A stretch of 64,000 nt of DNA from an uncultured Victivallales bacterium. GTDB lineage: Bacteria > Verrucomicrobiota > Lentisphaeria > Oligosphaerales > JAFGRS01. How positions within the stretch are numbered: position 1 is the stretch's first letter; each line of letters opens with the position of its first letter. Below, one piece after another: positions 53,301-60,699 of the stretch. Both the position numbers and the translations under genes were made by a program. The stretch covers positions 1 through 64,000 of the forward strand of contig CAILUI010000240.1 of NCBI GenBank assembly GCA_903837355.1, in the 5' to 3' direction. Below the pieces are notes generated by a model. That model was not told where the DNA came from and did no database searches. It was given only the letters and a program-made list of their open reading frames with translations.

Positions 53301-53835
53301 CCCGCGCCAGGTCGAGCCGTTCGCCACGCTCAAAGCCAAGGCCGGCCCGCAATCGCGCTTCTTCGTGTTCGCCGGGTCCATGCTACCTGAAAACGCGGGG
53401 AAGACGGACGGCGTCGTCCTCACGCTGAGCGCCCGCCTGCCTGGCGCCGCCGAGCCCACCGTGCTGGCCCGCCACACCATCGCCAACAGCACGCCGGAAG
53501 CGCTGCAGGCCGTCCTCCTGGATGGCGTCGCGTGCGCTGGCCTGCAGTTGCAGGTGAGCTGCAATGCCAACACCGCCTTTGACATGGCCACGCTGCGCCA
53601 GCTTGCCATCGTCGATACCAACGGCGACGTGCTCGTGGACCTGGCCGGCCGGATCACGGCTGGCCAGGTCACCACGGGATTGGCCATCGGCAGGCGCACG
53701 GATACCGATCCGGCCACCTTCGCCTCGTCCGGAGCCGCCTGCACGGCCCAGGATGGCGTCGTGTACGTCCACCCCGGCTGGAACAACGCCCTCTCCTATC
53801 CGTGCGTCATCCAAGTCCCCGTGACGCTGCCGTGA
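50395..53835 (+). CDS. very large secreted glycosidase-like protein of unknown family
   Basis: About 1,146 residues from the ATG at 50395 (AAAGG upstream), which starts a signal peptide (MRPRSSLHPATALATLSAVI); the frame is open further upstream only through the URO-D remnant. Residues about 40-200 are a jelly-roll. A TIM-barrel-like part follows (about 230-650), with MELHKAYPYFTPYL, ETLLIDYVWPWNGRWGFG and KIAYEFFADPNATRAWHHNM. A Rossmann-like GATase-type domain (about 690-790, KEVVLVATRGVLEFQ, ARVLVYCASRSSPC) resembles the trimerisation domain of GH42 beta-galactosidases. The C-terminal 300 residues are beta-sandwich. Overall it looks like a secreted GH42-like or related enzyme; I cannot name the family. 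Confidence 0.65.
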   Translation: MRPRSSLHPATALATLSAVIAITDGGAPLRAAEGRELFFHNDLGMTRTADNRLLENQRKGCRLYATADDGLAVEWTNRDPGAAETSFQDYLYIEGLESVTFRLTAAATNSATLAVGFQNRYSDDYRATVALPANGQSAAVVLPLAAFAHLSRALPGKDRTAPGDEIFWFYVRLAAPAGGAAAFTLHDVTVHAAGRSHRLFANSAALPQPFTASRLHPEVPPKRFVDERRPRVFIADAANWQTFSETQEATLRLAAAWGEENFGVDVALFFAHPGLRDVVRRYNERGIKTIMELHKAYPYFTPYLVNQGWHLTRSDGFTMADPAHWNRPDLFPWPCHGEDPTRPEVLAATVRTLTEELSYGFAETLLIDYVWPWNGRWGFGASEIAAFANDLEGRDEGLWLAAGNAGAYAKHSFWDYLALFTDVPYTPADLGLPAWDAYRPVDDATASNGGLVEKKKHFLFVALYHYEHLKFAQKLGDAVAAQGGRFVLTPNPDDVANACDLRLFARTRGVSKIAYEFFADPNATRAWHHNMRWFAGGFRALGKDLSICGEINFGAHGPAQHSPEASYAFYYDITSCAKPIDYNNQYVEWPWSEAGPDNEYHFRRYGEWAGGALAFLRSHAERADLQPAKEVVLVATRGVLEFQDGFTDSMTQSGSLARHLEKLHYPYDSCGKDGFAEFATPARVLVYCASRSSPCHLKAVEEWLATGTGKTLITHSFMPFDRFDGGTNFRPAVNSAAWESGKSYARYLDESRKLGAGSSFGELYATSVNGPRAIRATVAGSDYEATLTLVSVRGGTTLLATADGTPLLQEFRVGGNRVVYVAADLSASDEGLSLALADAAMRAARVAPVASAPANEAIHPYDVTGGTACVVWNVDVVEEQRPQNYYFRRRYETPVPITFPVEPGARYVTYDFFADREDAVESSAEGTLTWRHEGSCDILYFGKAGGGIEATIAAARRDRVRLASHSLEAPRQVEPFATLKAKAGPQSRFFVFAGSMLPENAGKTDGVVLTLSARLPGAAEPTVLARHTIANSTPEALQAVLLDGVACAGLQLQVSCNANTAFDMATLRQLAIVDTNGDVLVDLAGRITAGQVTTGLAIGRRTDTDPATFASSGAACTAQDGVVYVHPGWNNALSYPCVIQVPVTLP

Positions 53836-53930
53836 CCCGCCTCCACAGGTCCAGGTGCGACGGTGAAGTCCACCACCAAGTGCACGCCTGTTCCCGTACG
53901 ACTTCCTCTGCGATGGCACCAACCCCACCG

Positions 53931-53991
53931 AACAGTCTACAGCCTAAATTCCTAACGGCCTTGGCGTCCTGTGGGACGCCTGTGCATTGCC
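53931..53991. repeat. second copy of the 61-bp dispersed repeat
   Basis: 54 of 61 bases match 23783-23843, including the hairpin ggcgtcctgtgggacgcc at 53963-53980. It lies in the leader of the URO-D gene that starts at 54006, with the hairpin 26-43 bases before the ATG, so it may influence expression of that gene. Confidence 0.7.
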
Positions 53992-54005
53992 AACGAGGAA
54001 CCCCC

Positions 54006-55013
54006 ATGACCTCCCGCGTCAAGATCGCCCGCATCTTCGCCCACGACGCCACCTGCCGTCCCGGCTTCTGGACCGGCGAGCCCGTGGCGGAAACCATGAC
54101 CCGCTACCTCGCCGAACTCGGGCTCTCTGAGCGTGGCCAGTTGTTCGACTACCTCCACGACGATTGCCGCTGGCTGCCGGTCTGGGGCTATCAGCACCCC
54201 GAGGGCAAGGAGGCGTTCGACGTTCTGCGCGGCCAGAAGCGTACCAGCTTCAGCCAGCCGGGCTGCTTTGCGGAGTGCGCTGGCCTGGCCGAGATCGAGG
54301 CCTATCCCTGGCCCAATCCCGAGCACACCGACTTCACGGCGGCCGTGGCACAGGTGCGGCAACACCACGACAAAGCCGTCTTCACCGGCATGTGGGCCTG
54401 CTTCTTCCACATTGCGGCGGACTACTTCGGCATGGAAAACTACTTCATGAAGATGCACACCGATCCGGCCCAGGTGGAGGCGGTCACCAACCACGTTACC
54501 GACTTCTTCGTGGCCGGCAACGAGCGCTACTTCACGCAACTGGGGGACGACGCGGATTACTTCTTCTTCGGCAATGACTTCGGGACGCAGCAGTGCCTCC
54601 TGCTCTCGCCGGACTGCTTCCGGCGTTTCATCCTGCCCTCGATGCGGCGCCTGATCACGGGTGCCAAGCGTTTCCACAAGAAGGTCATCGTCCACTCCTG
54701 CGGCGCGGTCCGTGAGATCATCCCGATGCTGATCGAGGCGGGGGTTGACGGATTGCACCCCTTGCAGGCCCGCGCCGCCGGTATGGACGCCGTATCGCTG
54801 GCGCGCGAGTACAAGCACGACCTGGTCTTCATCGGCGGCGTCGACACCCAGGATCTGCTGGTGCACGCCACGCCCGGCCAGATCCGCGACGAGGTCCGCC
54901 GCCTGCGCGACCTTCTCGGGCCCAGCTACATCGTCAGCCCCAGCCACGAAGCCATCCTCCCGGATGTCCCGCTGGCCAACGTCATCGCCATGGCCGAAGC
55001 GGCCCGGGAGTAG
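54006..55013 (+). CDS. URO-D-superfamily protein with intact HxC motif
   Basis: 335 residues from the ATG at 54006 (GAGGAA upstream). The zinc-type motif is VHSCG (His230, Cys232), followed by LQARAAGMDAVSLAREY and PSHEAILPDVPLANVIAMAE, where the conserved SPSH replaces the thiol seen in MtaA. It is cytoplasmic. A close but decayed relative is at 50160-50391, so this gene and the large secreted enzyme upstream were probably once flanked by two copies. Its leader carries the dispersed hairpin repeat. It is convergent with the accessory island that follows. Confidence 0.8.
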   Translation: MTSRVKIARIFAHDATCRPGFWTGEPVAETMTRYLAELGLSERGQLFDYLHDDCRWLPVWGYQHPEGKEAFDVLRGQKRTSFSQPGCFAECAGLAEIEAYPWPNPEHTDFTAAVAQVRQHHDKAVFTGMWACFFHIAADYFGMENYFMKMHTDPAQVEAVTNHVTDFFVAGNERYFTQLGDDADYFFFGNDFGTQQCLLLSPDCFRRFILPSMRRLITGAKRFHKKVIVHSCGAVREIIPMLIEAGVDGLHPLQARAAGMDAVSLAREYKHDLVFIGGVDTQDLLVHATPGQIRDEVRRLRDLLGPSYIVSPSHEAILPDVPLANVIAMAEAARE

Positions 55014-55058
55014 CCGTGCCGTGGCCGAGGGGGCAGTGGGGAGGCAGGTCAAGTGGGC

Positions 55059-55580
55059 TCATTCGTCGAAGCGGCTGAACTGCCTCCTGAAGTAGCAGGC
55101 GAACCTGGCGATGGTGGTCCGCTTGAACTCCGCGTATGCCTCGGCCGCGGTGATGCATCCAAACGGTATCGACAGCGAGACGCTCCAGTCGATGAAGGGT
55201 CCGTTGCCGGCACGTTTGGGGTGGTGTCGGTGGACGAACTGGAAGCATGCGAGGCTCGAGGGTGTTTCATTCAGGATGCGCGTGAGAAACCGGTCAAACT
55301 GGCATCTCCTGCCGGGGAGCACCAAGAACGTGACGTAGGGCTCACTCCTGCGCTCCCAGTGCCCTTCACAGGAGAAGATGGGCGTGGCGACGGCATTGTC
55401 GAAGGCCCGGACCAAGGGGACGATGCCCGGGTCGAGCGCGCCCAGCACGTCCGTGTAGTGGTCCAGGCGGCCACCACGCTCCCTGCCCACAGCAGCCAGG
55501 AATCCTCGGCGCCCTGCCAGGTCGACTCGGGTCACGGCGCTTTCCATGTCCGCCTCAGCAGACGGAGGTAGAGCGCTCAC
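55059..55580 (-). CDS. unknown 173-residue protein, third gene of an RHH-regulated operon
   Basis: The GTG at 55580 overlaps the previous stop (GTGA). No family is recognised. Visible features are TPIFSCEGHWERRSEPYVTF (a Cys-Glu-Gly-His motif), FQFVHRHHPKRAG and a C-terminus rich in aromatic and basic residues (FACYFRRQFSRF). No signal peptide or membrane segment is seen. Its coupling to an interrupted gene means its translation may now be poor. It is located beside PD-(D/E)XK and toxin-antitoxin genes. Confidence 0.55.
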   Translation of the reverse strand: MSALPPSAEADMESAVTRVDLAGRRGFLAAVGRERGGRLDHYTDVLGALDPGIVPLVRAFDNAVATPIFSCEGHWERRSEPYVTFLVLPGRRCQFDRFLTRILNETPSSLACFQFVHRHHPKRAGNGPFIDWSVSLSIPFGCITAAEAYAEFKRTTIARFACYFRRQFSRFDE

Positions 55581-56509
55581 TGCTGCAGCGACTCCAGTGC
55601 CAATCGGACCGCTTCGCCGGTGATGGGTCCCATGCCCGTGCCAGAGCGGCTGGCCAGCGCACTACGGATCGCCTCGAGGACCATGTCCCGGCAGCCTACA
55701 CCGAAGCGGAGGATAGTCCCCTTCGGCTTCGCCAGGCCCACATCCATCCGGTCACCGGTCTCGCGGCAGTTCAGCAACAGCAGCGGAGTCTTGTCCGGCG
55801 TCGCGGGTTCGGCGGGGATGCACGGGGCATCGGCCTGGCAAGCCTCCAGATAAGCTCGGAATGCCTCCCAGTCCTCGGCGCGACACACATTGAGGTCGAC
55901 CACCTGCACCGCCGATGCCAATGCGACCAAGTCGATGGCGGTGTGGCTTTGGTGTAGTTGGAGCCCGTGCTCCTCGGCTAGGTCTCCGAGGCCGGCAGCC
56001 AGCTCGATGTCCTCTGCCAGACACAGGAGCAGCGGCCGGTCCACCGGGAAGCGCACTTGCCCGCGAGTGGCGCAACGCCCGAGAGCGGCCCGCGCGAATC
56101 GGCGCACCATTGCCGAGCGTCCGGGCATTCCCGGCGCAGACTCAAGACGCAGCAAGTCCGTCAACGGGTTGACGCTGGTCTCGTCGCCGGCATAGAACAG
56201 GGCTTGCGCCAGCTACGCCCGCACGGCGGCGCAGCAGTCCATTGAGCACGCGTGGATCACCTCGAGCACGGACGGCGGGAACGGTTCCGGGCACTCCAGC
56301 GCGGCGTCTCGAACGCCGTCCGCCGCCTCGATCCGAGGGAACCGCTGCGCGCCCGCCATCGGGTGTTCAGGGTGTGTCGCCTCGAACGCCGGCATGATGA
56401 ACCCCTTCCCCGGGTCGGCCAGTTCGCCATCGGCCACCCGGCGCAAGTACTCAGGCCACGGCATCGTCCCTGCCCTCAGGCCTTGTAGCAATCCAGCAGT
56501 CCCATCCAT
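55577..56509 (-). pseudogene. unknown 310-codon gene split by one in-frame TAG
   Basis: The ATG at 56509 (GGGAGGGTG upstream) opens a frame that meets TAG at 56213-56215. The same frame then continues without a further stop to 55577. Across the stop the text is protein-like: CSMDCCAAVRA, stop, LAQALFYAGDETSVNPLTDL. A Trp codon (TGG) at the stop would restore an alpha-helix (AVRAWLAQALFYAGDE). The C-terminal part has LLLLNCRETGDRMDVGLAKP. The function is not recognised. It is either a nonsense mutant or a readthrough gene; translation of the second part could also restart at a TTG (56164). Confidence 0.6.
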
Positions 56510-56526
56510 CGTTACACCCTCCCTGT

Positions 56527-57006
56527 TCAGTGCGATCGCTTCGCTTGCGGGGGTCTCAATAGCGCGTGGGATCGGACCAGGTTCTCGGCCGGGTCCAGGT
56601 CCACAACGCGACCGACCACCTCTGCCCGCAAGGCTTCCTTGACCATCCGCCCGACCTGTTTGTGCAGGTCGGCGCGCCGGCCGGCGTCCACCTCGCCGTT
56701 CGGGTTCCTGACCAGCCTCTGGTAACCTTCCCGCAGGGCTGGCGTGTCGCGGATGTGGTGGAAGACGAGCCGCGTTACGTCCTGCGGGAATTCGGTTGGG
56801 CTATAGGTGGCCAGCAGCCAGTCACGCACCAATCCCAGCCATTCAATCTCCGGCGCCGCCTGCGTCAGGTGCCCGCGCAGCACCTCCACGACGTAGGCAT
56901 TGAGCGACATGCCCGCCTCCCGACTCGCCGTGGCCAGATGCTCCCAGAGGTCGGTTGGGAACCGGATACTGCGCAGTCTCGTGCCTGCCGTGTGTCGCGA
57001 CTCCAT
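56527..57006 (-). CDS. ribbon-helix-helix (Arc/MetJ-type) DNA-binding protein
   Basis: 159 residues. The first 50 (RLRSIRFPTDLWEHLATASREAGMSLNAYV, in two blocks) fit an RHH fold: a beta-strand RLRSIRFP, then two helices with the typical GMSLNAYVVEVL. The remaining 100 residues are helical and unassigned. It is probably an autorepressor, because a perfect palindrome sits in its promoter spacer. AAGGAG lies 8 bases before the ATG. It is the first gene of a three-gene operon; the others are the split gene and the 173-residue protein. Confidence 0.75.
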   Translation of the reverse strand: MESRHTAGTRLRSIRFPTDLWEHLATASREAGMSLNAYVVEVLRGHLTQAAPEIEWLGLVRDWLLATYSPTEFPQDVTRLVFHHIRDTPALREGYQRLVRNPNGEVDAGRRADLHKQVGRMVKEALRAEVVGRVVDLDPAENLVRSHALLRPPQAKRSH

Positions 57007-57031
57007 GGGTTACTCCTTTTCTTAGTAACAC

Positions 57032-57059
57032 ACAATATCAGTATGTACTACATAGTCAA
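57032..57059 (-). promoter_or_regulatory. promoter of the RHH operon
   Basis: Minus-strand -35 TTGACT (57054-57059), 16-base spacer, -10 TATTGT (57032-57037), about 25 bases upstream of the ATG. This is the clearest sigma-70-like promoter in the window. Confidence 0.6.
57042..57054. promoter_or_regulatory. palindromic operator tatgtactacata
   Basis: A perfect 6-1-6 palindrome lies inside the promoter spacer of the RHH operon. This is the expected place for RHH autorepressor binding. Confidence 0.6.
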
Positions 57060-57365
57060 GAAACGACCGACTTCTGGCGCGGTTCCTGGGTTAGGTTCGG
57101 GGCCGATGCTTCGCTGCGGCAGCGCACCGGTACCAAGCTGAGCGAGCGCCGAACAGCCAGAAGGGGCAGGCTTGGGGCCGCCATGCGGCAGCGAGGGCCT
57201 CGCCCACCTGCTGGCCTGGTAGCTGACGACAGGTATGGTGTTGCCGTCGCGAGGCGAGGTCCGCGGGAGCCCCTCGAGGCGTACCGGCCCGGATGCCTGC
57301 ATAGGCTGGTTTGAGGGGGCTGGACCCGCTGCCATCCACTGATCAGACGACACCGGAGGTGCCGC
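57060..57365. other. divergent intergenic region
   Basis: About 300 GC-rich bases between the RHH operon and the PD-(D/E)XK gene. I see no gene. The ribosome site GGAGGTG of the downstream gene is at its right end. Confidence 0.35.
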
Positions 57366-58136
57366 TTGTACCGCGGAAGTCGCAGACACGTCCTTGACTG
57401 GACCGGCAGCCCCTCGTTCCTGTCGGAACTCGCACGGGTCCTTGAACCAGCGCCGGTGGAGTTCCCGGCAGGCACCATCTTCATGCCCTGCGGCGAGAAC
57501 GCGCCCGAAGAGGCACGACTGGAGCATTTCGGCCCGAGGTTGCGGCCTGGCCCTGCCGCGTGGCGGGAGATCGCGGACTGGTGGCTGTGCCACAAGAGTG
57601 GGGCCAACACGCCGAACTGGGACATCGCGGTGGGCTGCGAGATCGAGGGCCGTCCCGGTCTGGTGCTCGTCGAAGCGAAGGCCAACTGGCCCGAACTCGG
57701 CGTTGCCGGCAAGGCGATCGCTGCGGACGCTTCTGAGCGCAGTCGCGAGAACCATGAGCGCATCGGAGCGGCGATCGAGGAGGCGCGCCGCGGGTGGTGC
57801 GCACTCGACCCGCGCGTCTCGATCAGCCGTGATTCGCATTACCAGTTGGCCAATCGTCTGGCCTTCACCTGGAAGCTCGCCTCGCTCGGCATCCCCGTCG
57901 TGATGTTGTACCTGGGGTTCACCGGCGACGACGGCATATCCGACGCGGGGGCTCCGTTCGTCGACGATGCCGACTGGCAAGGAGCCTTCAGGGGCTACTC
58001 GGCTGACGTGGTTCCCCGCGATCTGTTCGAACGCCGGCTGGTGATCTGCTCGACCCCATGTTGGCTGCTCTCTCACAGCCGGCCGGTCCTCGGACTGTCT
58101 CCTCGGCGTACCCCTCGGTCAGGGCCAGGGAAGTGA
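57366..58136 (+). CDS. PD-(D/E)XK nuclease-like protein
   Basis: 256 residues with a TTG start at 57366, supported by GGAGGTG a few bases upstream. The core reads NTPNWDIAVG (Asp86), then GLVLVEAKANW (Glu103-x-Lys105), the D-(x)n-ExK pattern of the PD-(D/E)XK phosphodiesterase fold; a later helix includes YQLANRLAFTWKLASLG. No methylase or specificity subunit is next to it, so it is not an ordinary restriction enzyme. The last 30 residues look low-complexity (SPRRTPRSGPGK). Its place between an RHH operon and a toxin-antitoxin pair suggests a defence-type function (inference). Confidence 0.6.
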   Translation: MYRGSRRHVLDWTGSPSFLSELARVLEPAPVEFPAGTIFMPCGENAPEEARLEHFGPRLRPGPAAWREIADWWLCHKSGANTPNWDIAVGCEIEGRPGLVLVEAKANWPELGVAGKAIAADASERSRENHERIGAAIEEARRGWCALDPRVSISRDSHYQLANRLAFTWKLASLGIPVVMLYLGFTGDDGISDAGAPFVDDADWQGAFRGYSADVVPRDLFERRLVICSTPCWLLSHSRPVLGLSPRRTPRSGPGK

Positions 58137-58241
58137 CGGACTGCCCACTCCCCCCGCGCGGCGACTGCGCGGCTCGCGAAGGGCCACTACGCGCGGTTCC
58201 TCAGTCGCAGGGTTGAATGTAATGCGGCCAAGGACTATGCT

Positions 58242-58271
58242 TACTTCAGCCAGTTACCACGGAGTGAAGTA
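58242..58271 (+). promoter_or_regulatory. inverted repeat at the AbrB/VapC start, candidate operator
   Basis: tacttca (58242-58248) and tgaagta (58265-58271) form a perfect 7-bp inverted repeat ending on the start codon of the antitoxin gene. Antitoxins of this class bind such repeats to repress their own operon. Confidence 0.5.
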
Positions 58272-58528
58272 TGAAGACGGCAACGGTCACAGCGAAGGGG
58301 CAGATCACGATTCCTGTTGAAGTCCGCCGGAAGCTGAAGCTTCATCCAGGTAGCCGTGTTGCCTTTGAAGTAAGGACAGATAGCGCCATCCTTACTTCCA
58401 GCAGTCCGGGGATCCTGCGTTACGCCGGCAGTGTTCATGCGGCGGCCAACGTTGAGGTAGCCGGCACATGGAAGGCGGAAGAGCGTGCGGCGCACCAGGC
58501 TGCCTGTCGGAAGGAGCGGGGTGTATGA
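58271..58528 (+). CDS. AbrB/MazE-type (SpoVT-AbrB) antitoxin
   Basis: 85 residues. The N-terminal swapped-hairpin domain is clear: MKTATVTAKGQITIPVEVRR then KLKLHPGSRVAFEV. The C-terminal tail (WKAEERAAHQAACRKERG) would wrap around the partner toxin. It binds DNA for autoregulation and neutralises the PIN RNase encoded next. Its stop overlaps the toxin start (ATGA). The pair is less GC-rich than the flanking enzyme genes. Confidence 0.85.
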   Translation: MKTATVTAKGQITIPVEVRRKLKLHPGSRVAFEVRTDSAILTSSSPGILRYAGSVHAAANVEVAGTWKAEERAAHQAACRKERGV

Positions 58529-58941
58529 GCGCCCGCGCGACGCTGATCTTGGATGCAAATGTGGTGATCCGTCTACTGACCGGACAGCCAGAGGAACAAC
58601 ACACAGCGGCGGTGCGCCTTTTCGAGCGGGCAGCAACGGGCGAGGTCGCTCTGGAGTTGCAGGTGTTGACTCTGGCGGAGATCGCCTGGGTGCTCGACTC
58701 CGTCTACGGCTGTTCAAGGGCTGTCATCGCAGAGCACCTCTCAGCGCTGCTGGAGACGCCCGGCGTCGTGGTGCCGATGCGGAACGTGGTCGAGAACGCC
58801 ATAGAGAGGTTCTCCCGCACCGGCGTCGATCTCGCCGATGCCTGGCTGGCGGCCTGCGCGGTGGCACAGGGGAAGGCCGTAGCCTCCTTCGATCGGGACT
58901 TCGGCAAGTTCCCCGATGTTCAGTGGCAGGTACCGAGTTAG
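58525..58941 (+). CDS. vapC: VapC-like PIN-domain toxin
   Basis: 138 residues from the ATG at 58525 (AAGGAG upstream, ATGA overlap). The frame is open upstream inside the antitoxin gene but not used. The PIN acidic set is present: LDANVV (Asp9), TLAEIAW, VDLADAWLAA and ASFDRDFGKF. VapC toxins are Mg-dependent RNases that cut tRNA or rRNA. The protein ends with FPDVQWQVPS. It forms a standard antitoxin-toxin operon with the AbrB-type gene. Confidence 0.9.
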   Translation: MSARATLILDANVVIRLLTGQPEEQHTAAVRLFERAATGEVALELQVLTLAEIAWVLDSVYGCSRAVIAEHLSALLETPGVVVPMRNVVENAIERFSRTGVDLADAWLAACAVAQGKAVASFDRDFGKFPDVQWQVPS

Positions 58942-58954
58942 CGGCAGGATACCC

Positions 58955-60652
58955 ATGCAGGGCCGTCCGGCCTGGAGCAACATCGTGAATCCCTATTTCG
59001 GTCTGACTGCCGCCACTTTGTTCGCCACCCTCACCGCCAGCGCTGCGCCCAACCTGGTGCCGAACGGCTCGTTCGAGGAGGCCGACGCCAAGGGGGCGAT
59101 CAGCGGCTGGAGCGGCGACGCGGTGGGCATGACGACGGTGAGCTTTGCGCGCGACGCCGAGGTCAAGCGCAGCGGCGCCGCCTCGGCCCGGATCACCATC
59201 GCCGCCGACGCCAACCCCTCCTGGCCCGCCTACGTCTTCACCCTGGCCGTGCAGCCGGGGCAGTGCTACAACGTCGACGCCTGGATCCGGACCCGCGAGG
59301 CGGCGCGCGTCGCTTACGTGGCCACGGACTTCCTCGATGCCCAGGGCCAGCGGGTGACGTTTGCCTCCAGCGGCACGGTCAGCGGCAGTACGGACGACTG
59401 GAAGCCGGTCTCCGTGGTGGCACAGATACCCGTGGGCGCCGTGTCGATGGCGGTGCGCCTGATCCTCTATGGCAGCGGCACGGCCTGGTTCGACGACGTC
59501 ACCGTGGTCCGCGCTGAGGCTTTCGAAGCCGCCATGGCCAAGCTGCGCCAGCCGCTGCCGGCAGAGTGGGTGACGCGCGGCACCACCAGCGTCGGCGACC
59601 TGAGCCGGCTGCAGCGGCTTTTCCAGGCGGCCGCCAAGGGCGGGCGCTATACCTTCGGCGTCATCGGCGGTTCGATTACCGCGGGGGGCTGCGCCTCCAG
59701 CGTGGACACACGCTACGCGGCCTACGTCTTCACCTGGCTCAAGGAGCACTTCCCCGCCGCCGAATGGACCTTGGTCAACGCCGGCATCGGGGCCACGGGC
59801 ACCAACTATGGCTGCCTGCGGGTGCAGCGCGACCTGCTCGCCAAAGCGCCCGACCTGGTGGTGACGGAGTACGCCGTGAATGATGGCAACGACCAGGAGT
59901 CCGCCGAGACCTACGAGGGACTGCTGCGCCAAGTCCTGGCCAGCGCCAAACAGCCGCCGGTCCTGATGCTGTTCATGATGAACCAGGCTGGCGGCAACGC
60001 CCAGGAGTGGCAGAGCAAGCTCGGCCGGCATTACGGCCTGCCGATGCTCAGCTATCGCGATCTGCTGTGGCCAGAGATCGAGGCCAAGCGCCTGACCTGG
60101 GCCGATATCAGCCCCGACTCCGTGCACCCCCACGACGTCGGTCATGGCTATGCCGGCAAGCTGCTCAATACGCTGCTGGACCAGGCCCTGGCGAGCGTTC
60201 CGACCGCAGCGGTACCGGCCCCGGCCAGCGCCCTGCCGGCGCCGTTGCTGACCGCGGTCTACCAGTCGACCAACCTGTTCGAGGCCGATGACCTGAAGCC
60301 GGTGGCGAACACCGGTTGGACCTTTGACGCGGGCAGCGGCTGGGACAAGGGCTGGAAGGCGACCGTCCCCGGTACGGTGGTGGAGTTCGAGGTCAGCGGC
60401 GAACAGCTCTTCGTCAGTTACTGGCGCATTCACGGGCCGATGGGCCGGGCCCAGATCACGATCGACAACGAGCGTGGGAGCATCCAGGAGGCCTGGTTCG
60501 ACCAGACCTGGGGCGGCTACCGGCACATGATCAGGCTGGCCATGGGCGGCCCCGGCAAGCACCGCGTACGTCTGGAACTGCTCCCCGAGAAGCACGCCGA
60601 GAGCCCCGGCACCGAGTTCCGCCTGCTCTGCCTGGGCACGGCGGGCAAATAG
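58955..60652 (+). CDS. secreted SGNH/GDSL hydrolase with N-terminal CBM-like domain
   Basis: 565 residues. The ATG at 58955 has AGGA upstream; a GTG at 58985 would give a shorter signal peptide (NPYFGLTAATLFATLTASAA). Residues about 30-195 are a CBM4/9-like jelly-roll (NLVPNGSFEEADAKG ... TAWFDDVTVV). The SGNH part has block I GVIGGSITAGG (Ser nucleophile), Gly and Asn in NAGIGATGTNYG and YAVNDGND, and the catalytic Asp-His in DSVHPHDVGHG. The last 100 residues form a further beta-sandwich. The likely role is deacetylation or other deesterification of polysaccharide side groups outside the cytoplasm. Confidence 0.85.
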   Translation: MQGRPAWSNIVNPYFGLTAATLFATLTASAAPNLVPNGSFEEADAKGAISGWSGDAVGMTTVSFARDAEVKRSGAASARITIAADANPSWPAYVFTLAVQPGQCYNVDAWIRTREAARVAYVATDFLDAQGQRVTFASSGTVSGSTDDWKPVSVVAQIPVGAVSMAVRLILYGSGTAWFDDVTVVRAEAFEAAMAKLRQPLPAEWVTRGTTSVGDLSRLQRLFQAAAKGGRYTFGVIGGSITAGGCASSVDTRYAAYVFTWLKEHFPAAEWTLVNAGIGATGTNYGCLRVQRDLLAKAPDLVVTEYAVNDGNDQESAETYEGLLRQVLASAKQPPVLMLFMMNQAGGNAQEWQSKLGRHYGLPMLSYRDLLWPEIEAKRLTWADISPDSVHPHDVGHGYAGKLLNTLLDQALASVPTAAVPAPASALPAPLLTAVYQSTNLFEADDLKPVANTGWTFDAGSGWDKGWKATVPGTVVEFEVSGEQLFVSYWRIHGPMGRAQITIDNERGSIQEAWFDQTWGGYRHMIRLAMGGPGKHRVRLELLPEKHAESPGTEFRLLCLGTAGK

Positions 60653-60699
60653 GCCTGGCGCCACGCCGGGGCGCGGCCCGGCCCTGCCGGCCGCCGGCA

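Noticed and set aside
50347-53352. 1001-codon open frame antisense to the large secreted enzyme
   Set aside because: It overlaps a gene with signal peptide and domain motifs; the antisense product is low-complexity.
53836-53930. Possible coding scrap reading YDFLCDGTNPT upstream of the repeat
   Set aside because: It is too short to assign, has no start, and no second copy in the window supports it.
56213-56215. TAG as a pyrrolysine codon
   Set aside because: The sequence around it is not a methylamine methyltransferase, TAG also ends other frames, and no pyl gene is in the window. A Trp-to-stop mutation is simpler.
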